The notes under the pieces: model-generated
Databases searched by the model: none
What the model was told of the DNA's origin: nothing
The model's input: the letters and a program-made list of their open reading frames with translations, nothing else
NCBI RefSeq assembly: GCF_003813865.1
Contig: NZ_RMVG01000007.1
Coordinates: 157,700 to 221,699, forward strand
Source of the DNA: Candidatus Pantoea deserta
Lineage (GTDB): Bacteria; Pseudomonadota; Gammaproteobacteria; Enterobacterales; Enterobacteriaceae
Direction: 5' to 3'
DNA: 64,000 nucleotides
Shown here: positions 1 to 9,178 of the stretch, piece after piece
How positions within the stretch are numbered: the first letter of the stretch is position 1
Layout: each line of letters begins with the position of its first letter
Program-made: the position numbers and the translations under genes

Positions 1-11
1 CTGGCTGGCAG

Positions 12-33
12 AGTCGGCTAAACCGACTTTTTT
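12..33 (+). terminator. Possible intrinsic terminator with an alternative fold
   Basis: A 6-bp stem (AGTCGG at 12-17 and CCGACT at 23-28) with a 5-nt loop runs into six T. A competing 7-bp stem (GGCTAAA at 16-22 and TTTAGCC at 31-37) uses the same left arm and would absorb part of the T run. By synteny it lies just downstream of rho, which is outside the window. Confidence 0.45.
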
Positions 34-59
34 AGCCAAAATGACCAGGAAATTGCCCT

Positions 60-88
60 AACGCCACGTCTTAGCGTGGCGTTTTTTA
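60..88 (+). terminator. Intrinsic terminator of the upstream gene (probably rho)
   Basis: A perfect 9-bp stem (60-68 with 75-83) and a 6-nt loop are followed by TTTTTT. It separates the upstream transcription unit from the ECA operon leader. The leader up to 258 has a TATAAT at 125-130 that could be a -10 box, but no convincing -35 partner. Confidence 0.85.
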
Positions 89-258
89 TTTGTGCGCATT
101 AGGATTACCGCTGGCAGGAGCATTTATAATGACTGTGGCGTCAGCGCGCAAAATATAACCCGTTGTGCGTTGGCGGAAGCAGAATTCGGACTCGGGATGA
201 AAGGCAAAAACACGCAGTTTGTTTATCCTGTCCCTGATTTTAGCTGAGAGCGTTTAAC

Positions 259-1359
259 GTGAATTTACTCACTATGAGTACTGAGCTGGGCCTTACTTTT
301 CTATTTTCTTTAGTTTTCCTTTTTTTCGCACGCAAGGCGGCTAAAAAAATAGGTCTGGTCGACACGCCTAATTCCCGTAAACGTCATCACGGCGCCATTC
401 CGCTGGTCGGTGGCATTTCGGTCTATGCCGGCATCTGCTTTATGTTTCTGATCACCCACTTTTATCTGCCGCACGCCATGCTTTACCTGATCTGTTCCGG
501 GCTGCTGGTGCTGGTAGGCGCGCTTGACGATCGTTTTGACATTAGCGTAAAAATCCGCGCCGTGGTGCAGGCTGCCGTTGCCGTGGCGATGATGATGGGC
601 GCGAAACTCTATCTGCTCAGTCTCGGTTTTATTATCGGTCCGGTGGAGCTGGTTGTCGGACCCTTCGGCTACGTGCTGACGCTGTTTGCCGTCTGGGCGG
701 CGATTAACGCCTTTAATATGGTCGACGGCATCGACGGCCTGCTGGGCGGTCTCTCTTCCGTTACCTTTGCCGCGATGGGCATTATTCTCTGCTTCGACGG
801 TCAGTTCAGCCTCGCCATGTGGTGTTTCGCCATGATTGCCGCCACCATCCCTTATATCCTGTTGAATCTGGGCTTTCTCGGTCGCCGCTATAAGGTGTTT
901 ATGGGCGACGCGGGCAGCACCATGATTGGTTTCACCATTATCTGGATTCTGCTGGAAACCACGCAGGGCTTAAGCCACCCGATCACGCCCGTTACCGCGC
1001 TGTGGCTGATTGCTATTCCGCTGATGGACATGGTGGCGATTATGTATCGCCGCCTGCGCAAAGGCATGAGTCCCTTCTCCGCCGATCGTCAGCATATTCA
1101 TCATCTCATTATGCGTGCCGGTTTCACCTCGCGTCAGGCCTTCGTCTTGATCACCGTCGCCGCCGCGATTCTGGCGGGCATCGGCGTACTGGGCGAATAC
1201 CTCGCCTTTATCCCGGAATGGGTGATGCTGGTGCTGTTCCTGATGGCTTTTATGCTGTACGGCTACTGTCTGAAGCATGCCTGGCGCGTGGCGCGCCTGA
1301 TTCGACGTATAAAACGTCGCCTGAATACCCGCGGCGACGTAAAGAAAAAATTACCCTGA
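259..1359 (+). CDS. wecA: Undecaprenyl-phosphate GlcNAc-1-phosphate transferase WecA
   Basis: This integral inner-membrane enzyme moves GlcNAc-1-phosphate from UDP-GlcNAc to undecaprenyl phosphate. That is the first lipid-linked step of ECA and of many O-antigens. The 366-residue product is collinear with E. coli WecA. It has about eleven hydrophobic segments, the acidic motifs GALDDRFD (about residues 87-94) and NMVDGIDG (about 151-158), and the cytoplasmic HIHH motif (about 276-279) typical of the polyprenyl-phosphate HexNAc-1-P transferase family. The start is GTG; translation from it reads MNLLTMSTELG, as in the family. It is the first gene of the operon, 16 nt before wzzE. Confidence 0.97.
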   Translation: MNLLTMSTELGLTFLFSLVFLFFARKAAKKIGLVDTPNSRKRHHGAIPLVGGISVYAGICFMFLITHFYLPHAMLYLICSGLLVLVGALDDRFDISVKIRAVVQAAVAVAMMMGAKLYLLSLGFIIGPVELVVGPFGYVLTLFAVWAAINAFNMVDGIDGLLGGLSSVTFAAMGIILCFDGQFSLAMWCFAMIAATIPYILLNLGFLGRRYKVFMGDAGSTMIGFTIIWILLETTQGLSHPITPVTALWLIAIPLMDMVAIMYRRLRKGMSPFSADRQHIHHLIMRAGFTSRQAFVLITVAAAILAGIGVLGEYLAFIPEWVMLVLFLMAFMLYGYCLKHAWRVARLIRRIKRRLNTRGDVKKKLP

Positions 1360-1375
1360 TAAGGATTGCCCTGTT

Positions 1376-2428
1376 ATGACCTCTGAGGTTGTGGAGAACG
1401 AACTGGATATTCGCGGCCTGTGCTGCACCCTGTGGCGCGGTAAACGCTGGATCATCGGCCTTGCGCTGCTCTTCGCGCTGGGCGCCTGGCTCGCTTCGCT
1501 GCTGATGAAACAGGCCTGGAGCACCACGGCGATCACCGATCGCCCCACGGTGAACATGCTGGGCGCTTACTATGCGCAGGAGCAATTCCTCAACAATCTT
1601 GATATGCGTAGCAATACGCTCAGTCTGGCGACGCCTTCGCCGACCATCATGGACGACGTTTATCAGGAATTTATTATGCAGCTGGGCGCATGGGATACGC
1701 GCCGCGACTTCTGGCAGCAGACGGACTATTACAAAAGCCGCCGCTCCGGCAACGCTCATAACGATGCCGCGCTGCTGGACGATATGGTCGCCAATATCCA
1801 GTTTTTGCCTGCGGATACGGCGCGCAACACGCGCGACAGCGTAAAGCTGATTGCGGAAACGGCCAGCGATGCCAATAACCTGCTGCGCCAGTATATTGCC
1901 TTCGCCAGCGAGCGCGCCGCCCGTCATCTTAACGGTGAGCTGAAAGGCGCCTGGCAGGCGCGCAGCGAGCAGCTTCAGGCGCAGGTGAAACGCCAGGAGG
2001 ATGTCGCCAGCGCGGTTTTCCAGCGTCAGCAACACCGTCTGCAACAGGCGCTGAAGGTCGCCAGCCAGCAGGGAATCCATGAAAATCAGTCGCGCGACGC
2101 GCGTGAACCTATCGCCGACAGCGATCTTTTCCTGCTGGGCGAGGCGCAGCTACGGGCGCAGCTGGAAACCCTTCAGGCGACCGGACCGACCTTTGATATC
2201 AGCTATGATCAGAACAGGGCGATGCTGACATCGCTCAATGCCGGGCCAACGCTGAACCGTACCTTCCAGACCTACCGTTATTTGCGTACGCCCGAGGAGC
2301 CGGTATCGCGCGATAGCCCGCGTCGTCTGTTTATGATGATTATGTGGGGCGCGTTAGGCGCATTAACGGGCGCTGGCGTCGCGCTGGCGCGGCGCTCCAG
2401 CAGCAGATCAGCGAGAGACATCGCGTGA
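1376..2428 (+). CDS. wzzE: ECA polysaccharide chain-length regulator WzzE
   Basis: This polysaccharide co-polymerase sets the modal chain length of ECA made by WzyE. The 350-residue product has the family layout: an N-terminal cytoplasmic stretch (ENELDIRGL), TM1 at about residues 25-46, a long periplasmic coiled-coil domain, and a C-terminal TM2 at about 315-340 after the proline-containing [14 protein letters not shown] segment. An AAGGA ribosome site lies 9-13 nt upstream of the ATG. The TGA overlaps the wecB GTG in a GTGA arrangement, which indicates translational coupling. Confidence 0.95.
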   Translation: MTSEVVENELDIRGLCCTLWRGKRWIIGLALLFALGAWLASLLMKQAWSTTAITDRPTVNMLGAYYAQEQFLNNLDMRSNTLSLATPSPTIMDDVYQEFIMQLGAWDTRRDFWQQTDYYKSRRSGNAHNDAALLDDMVANIQFLPADTARNTRDSVKLIAETASDANNLLRQYIAFASERAARHLNGELKGAWQARSEQLQAQVKRQEDVASAVFQRQQHRLQQALKVASQQGIHENQSRDAREPIADSDLFLLGEAQLRAQLETLQATGPTFDISYDQNRAMLTSLNAGPTLNRTFQTYRYLRTPEEPVSRDSPRRLFMMIMWGALGALTGAGVALARRSSSRSARDIA

Positions 2429-3552
2429 AAGTGCTTACTGTATTCGGGACTCGCCCGGAGGCGATAAAAATGGCGCCGCTGGTGCAGGCGCTGGCGCAGG
2501 ATCCTGCATTCGACGCACGCCTGTGCGTCACGGCGCAGCACCGCGAAATGCTCGATCAGGTGCTGCGTCTGTTTGCGCTGCAACCAGACTATGACCTGAA
2601 CGTGATGCGTCCGGAACAAGGGCTGACGGAGATTACCTGCCGTATTTTGCAGGGTATGAAAACCGTGCTGCTCGACTTCAAACCCGACGTGGTGCTGGTG
2701 CATGGCGACACCACCACGACGCTGGCCGCCAGTCTGGCCGCCTTTTACCAGCAGATCCCGGTCGGCCACGTCGAGGCGGGACTGCGCACCGGCGACCTCA
2801 CATCGCCCTGGCCGGAAGAGGGCAACCGCAGGCTAACCGGCCATCTCGCTCAGCTGCACTTTACGCCGACAGAGCGCTCGCGTCAGAACCTGCTGGCGGA
2901 GAACCTGCCCGATACGCGCATTTTCGTCACCGGCAACACGGTAATTGATGCGCTGCTGTGGGTGCGCGACCGGGTTATTGCCGATCCCGGCCTGAATGCG
3001 CAGCTCGCCGGATACTATCCGTTTCTCGACAGCGAGAAGAAGCTGGTGCTGGTTACGGGGCATCGACGCGAAAGCTTCGGCGAGGGATTCGAGCGCATCT
3101 GTAGCGCGCTGGCGCGCATCGCCCGTCGGCATCCTGACGCGCAGATTGTCTATCCGGTGCACCTCAATCCGAACGTCAGCGAGCCGGTCAACCGCATTCT
3201 CAGCGGTATTGAAAATATCGTGCTGATCGAGCCGCAGGAGTATCTGCCTTTTGTCTGGCTAATGAATCGGGCCTGGCTCATCCTGACCGACTCCGGCGGC
3301 ATTCAGGAAGAGGCCCCTTCGCTGGGCAAACCGGTGCTGGTGATGCGTGATACCACTGAACGGCCTGAAGCGGTCGATGCGGGCACCGTGAAGCTGGTCG
3401 GCACCGATATAGAAAAAATTGTGGCTGAGGTCAGCCTGCTGCTGACCAGCGAGGCCGCCTGGCAAACCATGAGCCGCGCGCATAATCCTTACGGCGACGG
3501 CAACGCCTGCCAGCGTATTTTGCAGGCTTTAAAAGACAGAGTTGATCTATGA
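2425..3552 (+). CDS. wecB: UDP-N-acetylglucosamine 2-epimerase (non-hydrolysing) WecB
   Basis: It converts UDP-GlcNAc to UDP-ManNAc in the cytoplasm, the first step toward UDP-ManNAcA for ECA lipid II. The 375-residue protein starts with [17 protein letters not shown] and carries [21 protein letters not shown] and the nucleotide-binding [17 protein letters not shown] segment of the family. The GTG at 2425 fits the family N-terminus. Earlier in-frame codons extend into wzzE and are not needed. The gene overlaps wzzE by 4 nt and wecC by 4 nt. Confidence 0.97.
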   Translation: MKVLTVFGTRPEAIKMAPLVQALAQDPAFDARLCVTAQHREMLDQVLRLFALQPDYDLNVMRPEQGLTEITCRILQGMKTVLLDFKPDVVLVHGDTTTTLAASLAAFYQQIPVGHVEAGLRTGDLTSPWPEEGNRRLTGHLAQLHFTPTERSRQNLLAENLPDTRIFVTGNTVIDALLWVRDRVIADPGLNAQLAGYYPFLDSEKKLVLVTGHRRESFGEGFERICSALARIARRHPDAQIVYPVHLNPNVSEPVNRILSGIENIVLIEPQEYLPFVWLMNRAWLILTDSGGIQEEAPSLGKPVLVMRDTTERPEAVDAGTVKLVGTDIEKIVAEVSLLLTSEAAWQTMSRAHNPYGDGNACQRILQALKDRVDL

Positions 3553-4808
3553 GTTTTGACACCATTTCCGTTATTGGTCTGGGCTACATTGGTCTGCCTA
3601 CCGCAGCCGTTTTTGCCTCGCAGAAGAAAAAAGTCGTGGGTGTGGATATTAACGCCCACGCGGTAGAGACCATTAATCGCGGCGCGATCCACATCGTCGA
3701 GCCTGCGCTGGATAAAGTGGTGCACGACGCCGTAGCGCAGGGATTTTTGCGCGCGACGACACAGCCCGAAGCGGCCGATGCTTTTCTGATTGCGGTGCCC
3801 ACGCCCTTTATGGCCGACCACCAGCCCGATCTGCGCTTTGTTAAAGCGGCCGCAGAGTCTATCGCGCCGGTGTTGAAAAAGGGCGATCTGGTCATCCTGG
3901 AATCGACGTCGCCGGTTGGCGCGACGGAGCAGATGGCGGAATGGCTGGCCGTCACGCGGCCGGATCTGCGTTTCCCGCAGCATGGCGGAACGCCGGATGT
4001 CTTTATCGCCTACTGCCCGGAACGCGTGCTGCCGGGTAAGATCATGCAGGAACTGATTCATAACGATCGCGTTATCGGCGGCATGACGCCCGCCTGTTCA
4101 GCGCAGGCCAGCGCGCTCTACCGTCTCTTCCTTCAGGGCGAATGCGTGGAGACCAACGCGCGCACGGCGGAGCTGTGCAAGCTGACAGAGAACAGTTTTC
4201 GCGACGTGAATATCGCCTTCGCCAATGAGCTTTCGCTGATTTGCGCCGATCAGGGGATTAACGTCTGGGAACTGATCGCGCTGGCGAACCGTCATCCGCG
4301 CGTCAATATTTTACAGCCGGGACCCGGCGTCGGCGGACACTGTATTGCGGTCGATCCCTGGTTTATCGTGGCGCAGAATCCGTCGCTGGCGCGCCTGATC
4401 CGCACCGCGCGTGAAGTAAACGACAGCAAGCCGCACTGGGTGCTCAATCAGGTTAAAACGGCGCTGGCCGACTGCCTGACCCAGAGCGGCAAGCGCGCCG
4501 ATGAGATCGTTATCGCCTGTTTCGGCCTCGCCTTTAAACCTGACATCGACGATCTGCGTGAAAGCCCGGCCATGCAGGTGGCGCAGATGATCGCCGAGTG
4601 GCATCGCGGCCAGAGCTGGGTGGTAGAGCCGCATATCGCTGCGCTGCCCGCCGCGCTCGGCGATAACGCTGAGCTGGTCACGCGCGAGCAGGCGCTGGCG
4701 CAGGCAGATGTGTTAGTGATGCTGGTGGACCACAGCCAGTTTCGCGCGGTCGATCCCGCGCAGGTAACGCAACGCTGGATTGTGGATACGCGAGGAGTAT
4801 GGCGGTGA
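3549..4808 (+). CDS. wecC: UDP-N-acetyl-D-mannosamine dehydrogenase WecC
   Basis: It oxidises UDP-ManNAc to UDP-ManNAcA with two NAD+. The 419-residue protein has an N-terminal Rossmann motif ([12 protein letters not shown], about residues 9-20), the central UDPGDH domain with the catalytic cysteine in [14 protein letters not shown] (about 258-271), and a C-terminal UDP-binding domain ([17 protein letters not shown]). Its length matches E. coli WecC (420). The TGA overlaps the GTG of the following rffG-rffH remnant in the same GTGA arrangement seen at wzzE-wecB. Confidence 0.97.
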   Translation: MSFDTISVIGLGYIGLPTAAVFASQKKKVVGVDINAHAVETINRGAIHIVEPALDKVVHDAVAQGFLRATTQPEAADAFLIAVPTPFMADHQPDLRFVKAAAESIAPVLKKGDLVILESTSPVGATEQMAEWLAVTRPDLRFPQHGGTPDVFIAYCPERVLPGKIMQELIHNDRVIGGMTPACSAQASALYRLFLQGECVETNARTAELCKLTENSFRDVNIAFANELSLICADQGINVWELIALANRHPRVNILQPGPGVGGHCIAVDPWFIVAQNPSLARLIRTAREVNDSKPHWVLNQVKTALADCLTQSGKRADEIVIACFGLAFKPDIDDLRESPAMQVAQMIAEWHRGQSWVVEPHIAALPAALGDNAELVTREQALAQADVLVMLVDHSQFRAVDPAQVTQRWIVDTRGVWR

Positions 4809-5059
4809 AACAGTTTTTGATCACCGGCGGAGCGGGATTTATCGGCTCAGCGCTGGTGCGGTTTCTGATTGAAGCCAGTACCTTTGTGCAGACCGTAGAG
4901 AAGCGTCAGGGCTTTAAAGTCGCCTGTCTGGAAGAGATTGCCTGGCGCAACGGCTGGCTCAGCGACGAACAATTGCGCGCCGCAGGCGAGGCGTTAATCA
5001 AAACCGGCTACGGCCAGTATTTGCTGGACTTACTCCATGCCCGTCCACGTCAGTATTAA
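4805..5059 (+). pseudogene. Chimeric in-frame remnant: RffG N-terminus fused to RffH C-terminus
   Basis: In E. coli this position holds two full genes, rffG (dTDP-glucose 4,6-dehydratase, about 355 aa) and rffH (glucose-1-phosphate thymidylyltransferase, about 293 aa). Here one 84-codon frame remains. The first about 22 residues are the RffG start, with the NAD-binding GGAGFIGSALVR. From about residue 23 (EASTFVQTVEKRQGFK) to the end (TGYGQYLLDLLHARPRQY) the sequence matches the last about 62 residues of RffH. The junction is at about 4865-4873, where both parents would encode a Leu-Ile pair, so a deletion through a short direct repeat is likely. GTG at 4805 has GAGGAG 7 nt upstream and overlaps the wecC stop; ATG at 4799 is an alternative. 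Neither enzyme activity can survive. The deletion is in frame and the tail overlaps the wecD start. Confidence 0.9.
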
Positions 5060-5744
5060 TCCCCTTGCCTGGGAAAGCGCGTTCTTCGGGCTGAACACGA
5101 CGCGTCTTGAGCTGGATGGCGACAGGCCGCTGGACGACGCGCTGCGACAGCCGGCCGATCTGTGGCAAATCAAAGTCCCCGCCGATCGGCTGGAGGCGAT
5201 CGATGCGCTCTGCCAGCAGGGCTTTCAGCTGGCAGAAGGCGAAGCCGACCTTGCGATTAATATTAAACGCACCGAACGTCAGTCCGGCATTCGCATCGCG
5301 CGCGAGTCGCAGATCGACGCGCTGCGCGCGGCGGCGGCGCACATCTTTGTTCAAAGCCGTTTTCGCGCCCCCTGGTTCGCGGCGGACGCCAGCGCGCGCT
5401 TTTACGCCCAGTGGATTGAAAACGCGGTGCGCGGCACCTTTGATCATCAGTGCCTGATCGCCAGCGACGCGTCCGGCGCGCTACAGGGTTTTATCTCGCT
5501 ACGCGAAACGCAAGGCGAGGCGCGCGTCGGGCTGCTGGGCGTGCTGCCGCATGCGCAGGGCAACGGCATCGGCCAGCGCCTGCTGCTGGCGGGAGCGGAC
5601 TGGGGACGGGCGCGTCAGCTCAACTGCCTGCGCGTTGCAACGCAGCTCAGCAATTTAGCGGCAATGCGACTCTATTTACGCAGCGGTGCGCGGCTGGAAA
5701 GCACTGCTTACTGGTTCTACAGGAAAGATCATGATTCCATTTAA
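5037..5744 (+). CDS. wecD: dTDP-fucosamine acetyltransferase WecD
   Basis: It acetylates dTDP-4-amino-4,6-dideoxygalactose to dTDP-Fuc4NAc, the third sugar donor of ECA. The 235-residue protein has a divergent N-terminal half and a GNAT fold. The conserved SRFRAPWFA and FYAQWIENAVRGTFDHQC segments lie in the middle, and the acetyl-CoA-binding loop (LPHAQGNGIGQRLL, about residues 169-182) follows. It ends with a family-typical ESTAYWFYR. Its ATG lies inside the last 23 nt of the rffG-rffH remnant. It overlaps wecE by 14 nt. Confidence 0.93.
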   Translation: MPVHVSINPLAWESAFFGLNTTRLELDGDRPLDDALRQPADLWQIKVPADRLEAIDALCQQGFQLAEGEADLAINIKRTERQSGIRIARESQIDALRAAAAHIFVQSRFRAPWFAADASARFYAQWIENAVRGTFDHQCLIASDASGALQGFISLRETQGEARVGLLGVLPHAQGNGIGQRLLLAGADWGRARQLNCLRVATQLSNLAAMRLYLRSGARLESTAYWFYRKDHDSI

Positions 5745-6861
5745 TGCGCCGCCGGTTGTCGGCAGCGAACTTGACTATATGCAGTCGGCGATGGCCAGCG
5801 GCAAACTGTGCGGCGACGGGGGCTTTACCCGCCGCTGTCAGCAGTGGATGGAGCAGCGTTTCGGCAGTAAGAAAGTGCTGCTGACGCCGTCCTGTACCGC
5901 CTCGCTGGAGATGGCCGCGCTGCTGATCAATATTCAGCCCGGCGATGAAGTAATTATGCCGAGCTATACCTTTGTCTCCACCGCCAATGCCTTCGTGCTG
6001 CGCGGCGCGACCATTGTTTTCGTCGATGTGCGCCCGGATACGCTCAACATTGATGAAAGCAAAATCGAAGCCGCGATTACGGCTAAAACCCGCGCCATCG
6101 TGCCGGTGCACTATGCGGGCGTGGCCTGTGAAATGGATACGATCATGGCGCTGGCGGCAAAGCATCGACTCTATGTCATTGAGGATGCGGCGCAGGGCGT
6201 AATGTCGCGCTATAAAGGGCGCGCGCTGGGCACTATAGGTCATATCGGCTGCTTTAGCTTTCATGAAACCAAGAACTACACCGCCGGCGGGGAAGGCGGC
6301 GCGACGCTGATCAATGATGCCGCGCTGGTGGAGCGTGCCGAAATCATTCGTGAGAAAGGCACCAATCGCAGCCAGTTTTTCCGCGGGCAGGTAGATAAAT
6401 ATACCTGGCGCGACATCGGCTCCAGCTATCTGATGGCGGATTTACAGGCGGCCTATCTGTGGGCGCAGCTGGAGGCGGCCGAACGCGTCAATGAGCAGCG
6501 TTTGCGCCTGTGGCAGCGCTATTACACCGCGTTGCAGCCGCTGGCGGCCACCGGGCGTATCACGCTGCCGTCTCTGCCCGCTGAGTGCGAGCACAACGCG
6601 CATATGTTCTATATCAAACTACGCGACAGCGACGATCGCCAGGCGTTGATTAACTGGATGAAAGAGGCGGAGATCCTGACGGTTTTCCACTATATCCCGC
6701 TGCACAGCTCGCCAGCGGGCGAACAGTTTGGCCGCTTCCACGGCGAGGATATTTTCACCACCGTCGAAAGCGAGCGGCTGCTGCGCCTGCCGCTGTTTTA
6801 TAACCTGACGGACAATAACCAGAATACGGTTATCAGTTCCTTACTGAGCTTTTTTGCCTGA
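5731..6861 (+). CDS. wecE: dTDP-4-amino-4,6-dideoxygalactose transaminase WecE
   Basis: This PLP-dependent sugar aminotransferase (DegT/DnrJ/EryC1 family) converts dTDP-4-keto-6-deoxyglucose to dTDP-4-amino-4,6-dideoxygalactose using glutamate. The 376-residue product matches E. coli WecE in length. Visible motifs are VIEDAAQGV (PLP-ring aspartate) and the PLP-lysine region SFHETKNYTAGGEGG (about residues 177-191). ATG at 5731 gives the family start MIPFNAPPVVG; longer frames run back into wecD. Its substrate was normally made by RffH and RffG, which are missing from this cluster. The stop overlaps wzxE (TGATG). Confidence 0.96.
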   Translation: MIPFNAPPVVGSELDYMQSAMASGKLCGDGGFTRRCQQWMEQRFGSKKVLLTPSCTASLEMAALLINIQPGDEVIMPSYTFVSTANAFVLRGATIVFVDVRPDTLNIDESKIEAAITAKTRAIVPVHYAGVACEMDTIMALAAKHRLYVIEDAAQGVMSRYKGRALGTIGHIGCFSFHETKNYTAGGEGGATLINDAALVERAEIIREKGTNRSQFFRGQVDKYTWRDIGSSYLMADLQAAYLWAQLEAAERVNEQRLRLWQRYYTALQPLAATGRITLPSLPAECEHNAHMFYIKLRDSDDRQALINWMKEAEILTVFHYIPLHSSPAGEQFGRFHGEDIFTTVESERLLRLPLFYNLTDNNQNTVISSLLSFFA

Positions 6862-8111
6862 TGTCGCTGGCAAAAGCGTCGGTGTGGACGGCCTCGTCTA
6901 CGCTGGTGAAGATTGCTGCCGGGCTGCTGGTCGTCAAGCTGCTGGCGGTGAGCTTCGGCCCGGAAGGGGTGGGGCAGGCGGGTAACTTCCGCCAGCTGAT
7001 TACCGTGCTTGGCGTGCTGGCGGGCGCAGGCATCTTTAATGGCGTCACCACTTATGTGGCGCAGTATCAGCATCAGCCGGAGCCGCTACGCGCCATGCTG
7101 GGCACGGCCTCTGCCATGGTGCTGGGTTTCTCCACGCTGCTGGCGCTGGTGTTTTTGCTGGCGGCGGCGCCCGTTAGCCAGGCGCTGTTTGGCCATACGC
7201 GCTTTCAGAATGTCATCCGCATCGTCGCCTTTCTCCAGTTCGGCATCGCCTGGGCTAACCTGGCGCTGGCGCTGCTGAAAGGCTATCGCGACGCGCGTGG
7301 TAATGCGCTGTCGTTGATTATCGGCAGCCTCATCGGCGTAGCGGCCTATGTGCTCTGCTGGTGGGTGGGCGGTTATGCGGGCGCGCTGGTGGGGTTTGCG
7401 CTGGTGCTCGCGCTGGTGGTGGTTCCGGCGCTTATCATGCTGCGGCGGCGCGTGCCGCTGTCGCTCGCCTGGCTAAAGCCGCAGTGGCATTCAGAGTTTG
7501 CGCGCAGCCTGGCGAAATTTACCCTGATGGCGCTGATTACCTCGGTCACGCTGCCGGTTGCCTGGGTGCTGATGCGTAACCTGCTGGCGCAGCGCGAAGG
7601 CTGGGCGCAGGTAGGATTATGGCAAGGCGTCACCAGCATTTCTGACGCCTGGCTACAGTTTATTACCGCTACTTTTAGCGTCTGGCTGCTGCCGACGCTG
7701 GCGCGGCTGGAGCAGAAGCGCGATATAGCCCGCGAGATCGGGCGGGCGCTGCGCTTTGTGCTGCCCGCCGTGGCGGCAACAGGCTTTTGCGTCTGGCTGC
7801 TGCGCGACGTAGCTATCTGGCTGCTCTTTTCCCCGGCGTTTCACGCCATGCGCGATCTCTTTGTCTGGCAGCTGTGCGGCGATGTGTTTAAGGTCGGCGC
7901 CTACGTTTTCGGCTATCTGGTCATTGCTAAAGCGTCGCTGCGTTTTTATATTCTCGCCGAGCTTAGCCAGTTTGCCTTGCTGATCGCTTTTTCGCACTGG
8001 CTCATTCCGCTGTCAGGCGTTACCGGCGCGGCTCAGGCCTATATGGCAACCTATATCTGTTATTTCGCGCTCTGCTGCGGCGCATTTATTATCTATTACC
8101 GGAAAACATGA
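6861..8111 (+). CDS. wzxE: Lipid III flippase WzxE
   Basis: This MOP-superfamily polysaccharide exporter flips undecaprenyl-PP-trisaccharide (ECA lipid III) across the inner membrane. The product is 416 residues, the same as E. coli WzxE. It has about twelve hydrophobic segments and conserved stretches such as [20 protein letters not shown] and [24 protein letters not shown] sequence near the C-terminus (reads FKVGAYVFG here). Start and stop overlap wecE and wecF, giving tight coupling. Confidence 0.96.
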   Translation: MSLAKASVWTASSTLVKIAAGLLVVKLLAVSFGPEGVGQAGNFRQLITVLGVLAGAGIFNGVTTYVAQYQHQPEPLRAMLGTASAMVLGFSTLLALVFLLAAAPVSQALFGHTRFQNVIRIVAFLQFGIAWANLALALLKGYRDARGNALSLIIGSLIGVAAYVLCWWVGGYAGALVGFALVLALVVVPALIMLRRRVPLSLAWLKPQWHSEFARSLAKFTLMALITSVTLPVAWVLMRNLLAQREGWAQVGLWQGVTSISDAWLQFITATFSVWLLPTLARLEQKRDIAREIGRALRFVLPAVAATGFCVWLLRDVAIWLLFSPAFHAMRDLFVWQLCGDVFKVGAYVFGYLVIAKASLRFYILAELSQFALLIAFSHWLIPLSGVTGAAQAYMATYICYFALCCGAFIIYYRKT

Positions 8112-9178
8112 CGTTAATTCACGTTCTGGGATCGGACATCCCTCATCACAATCAGACGGTGCTGCGCTTTTTCAACGACGTAATGAGCGTTGAGCTGCCC
8201 ACGGCGCAGCCGCGTCATTTTATGGTGGTTACGCAGCAGCAGCCGGCGGCGTTTTCCGCCTTCAGCCAGCTGAATATTGAAACCTTCGCGACAAAAAAAG
8301 CGCTGGCCCAGGCGCTGATCGCGCGAGCAAAGCATCCTGAGCAGCGTTTTTTCTGCCACGGGCAGTTTAATCCGGCTATCTGGCTGGCGCTGCTGAGCGG
8401 TAAAATTCGCGCCAGTCAGCTTTACTGGCACGTCTGGGGCGCCGATCTCTATGAAGCGTCGCGCAGCCTGAAGTTTCGGCTGTTTTATCTGCTGCGCCGT
8501 ATCGCACAGGGACGCGTCGCGCGGATCTTCGCTACCCAGGGCGATCTGCACTACTACCAGCAGCGTCATCCGCGCGTTCCAGGTCAGCTGCTCTATTTTC
8601 CGACGAAGATGCCTGCCGCCGCGCCAGAGAGCACGCCTGATGAACGCTTTACCATCCTGCTGGGAAATTCCGGCGACGCCAGCAATCGCCATATTGAAGG
8701 ATTGAAGGCGATTCGCGAACAGTTTGGCGAAGAGGTGCGCATTGTCGTTCCGCTGGGTTACCCGCCGAATAATGAGGCCTATATTGATGAGGTCGCGACG
8801 GCCGCAAAGACGCTGTTTCCACACGGTCAGGTTGAACTGCTGCGCAGCAACCTGGCGTTTGATGACTATTTAGCCCTGCTGGGTCGCTGTCATTTAGGTT
8901 ATTTTATGTTCGAGCGGCAGCAGGGGATTGGGACGCTGTGCCTGCTGATTCAGGCCAACGTGCCTTTTGTGCTGAACCGGCGCAATCCGTTCTGGCGCGA
9001 TATTAGCGAACAGGGGCTGCCGGTTTTGTTTAGCAGCGATACGCTTAACAGAGAGTGCGTCGCGGAGGCGCGCCGTCAGCTGGCAGGCTGCGATCGGCAA
9101 GCCATCGCCTTTTTTGCCCCCGGCTATATCGCGGGCTGGCGCGAGGCTTTGCGCCAGTGTGAAAGGGAGACATTATGA
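8108..9178 (+). CDS. wecF: dTDP-Fuc4NAc:lipid II transferase WecF
   Basis: It adds Fuc4NAc to lipid II to complete ECA lipid III (glycosyltransferase family 56). The 356-residue soluble or peripheral protein starts with [14 protein letters not shown]. It carries conserved [33 protein letters not shown] and [13 protein letters not shown] segments and a C-terminal [17 protein letters not shown] motif. It overlaps wzxE and wzyE by 4 nt each. Retention of an intact Fuc4NAc transferase implies that the donor sugar is still made despite loss of rffG and rffH here. Confidence 0.95.
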   Translation: MTLIHVLGSDIPHHNQTVLRFFNDVMSVELPTAQPRHFMVVTQQQPAAFSAFSQLNIETFATKKALAQALIARAKHPEQRFFCHGQFNPAIWLALLSGKIRASQLYWHVWGADLYEASRSLKFRLFYLLRRIAQGRVARIFATQGDLHYYQQRHPRVPGQLLYFPTKMPAAAPESTPDERFTILLGNSGDASNRHIEGLKAIREQFGEEVRIVVPLGYPPNNEAYIDEVATAAKTLFPHGQVELLRSNLAFDDYLALLGRCHLGYFMFERQQGIGTLCLLIQANVPFVLNRRNPFWRDISEQGLPVLFSSDTLNRECVAEARRQLAGCDRQAIAFFAPGYIAGWREALRQCERETL

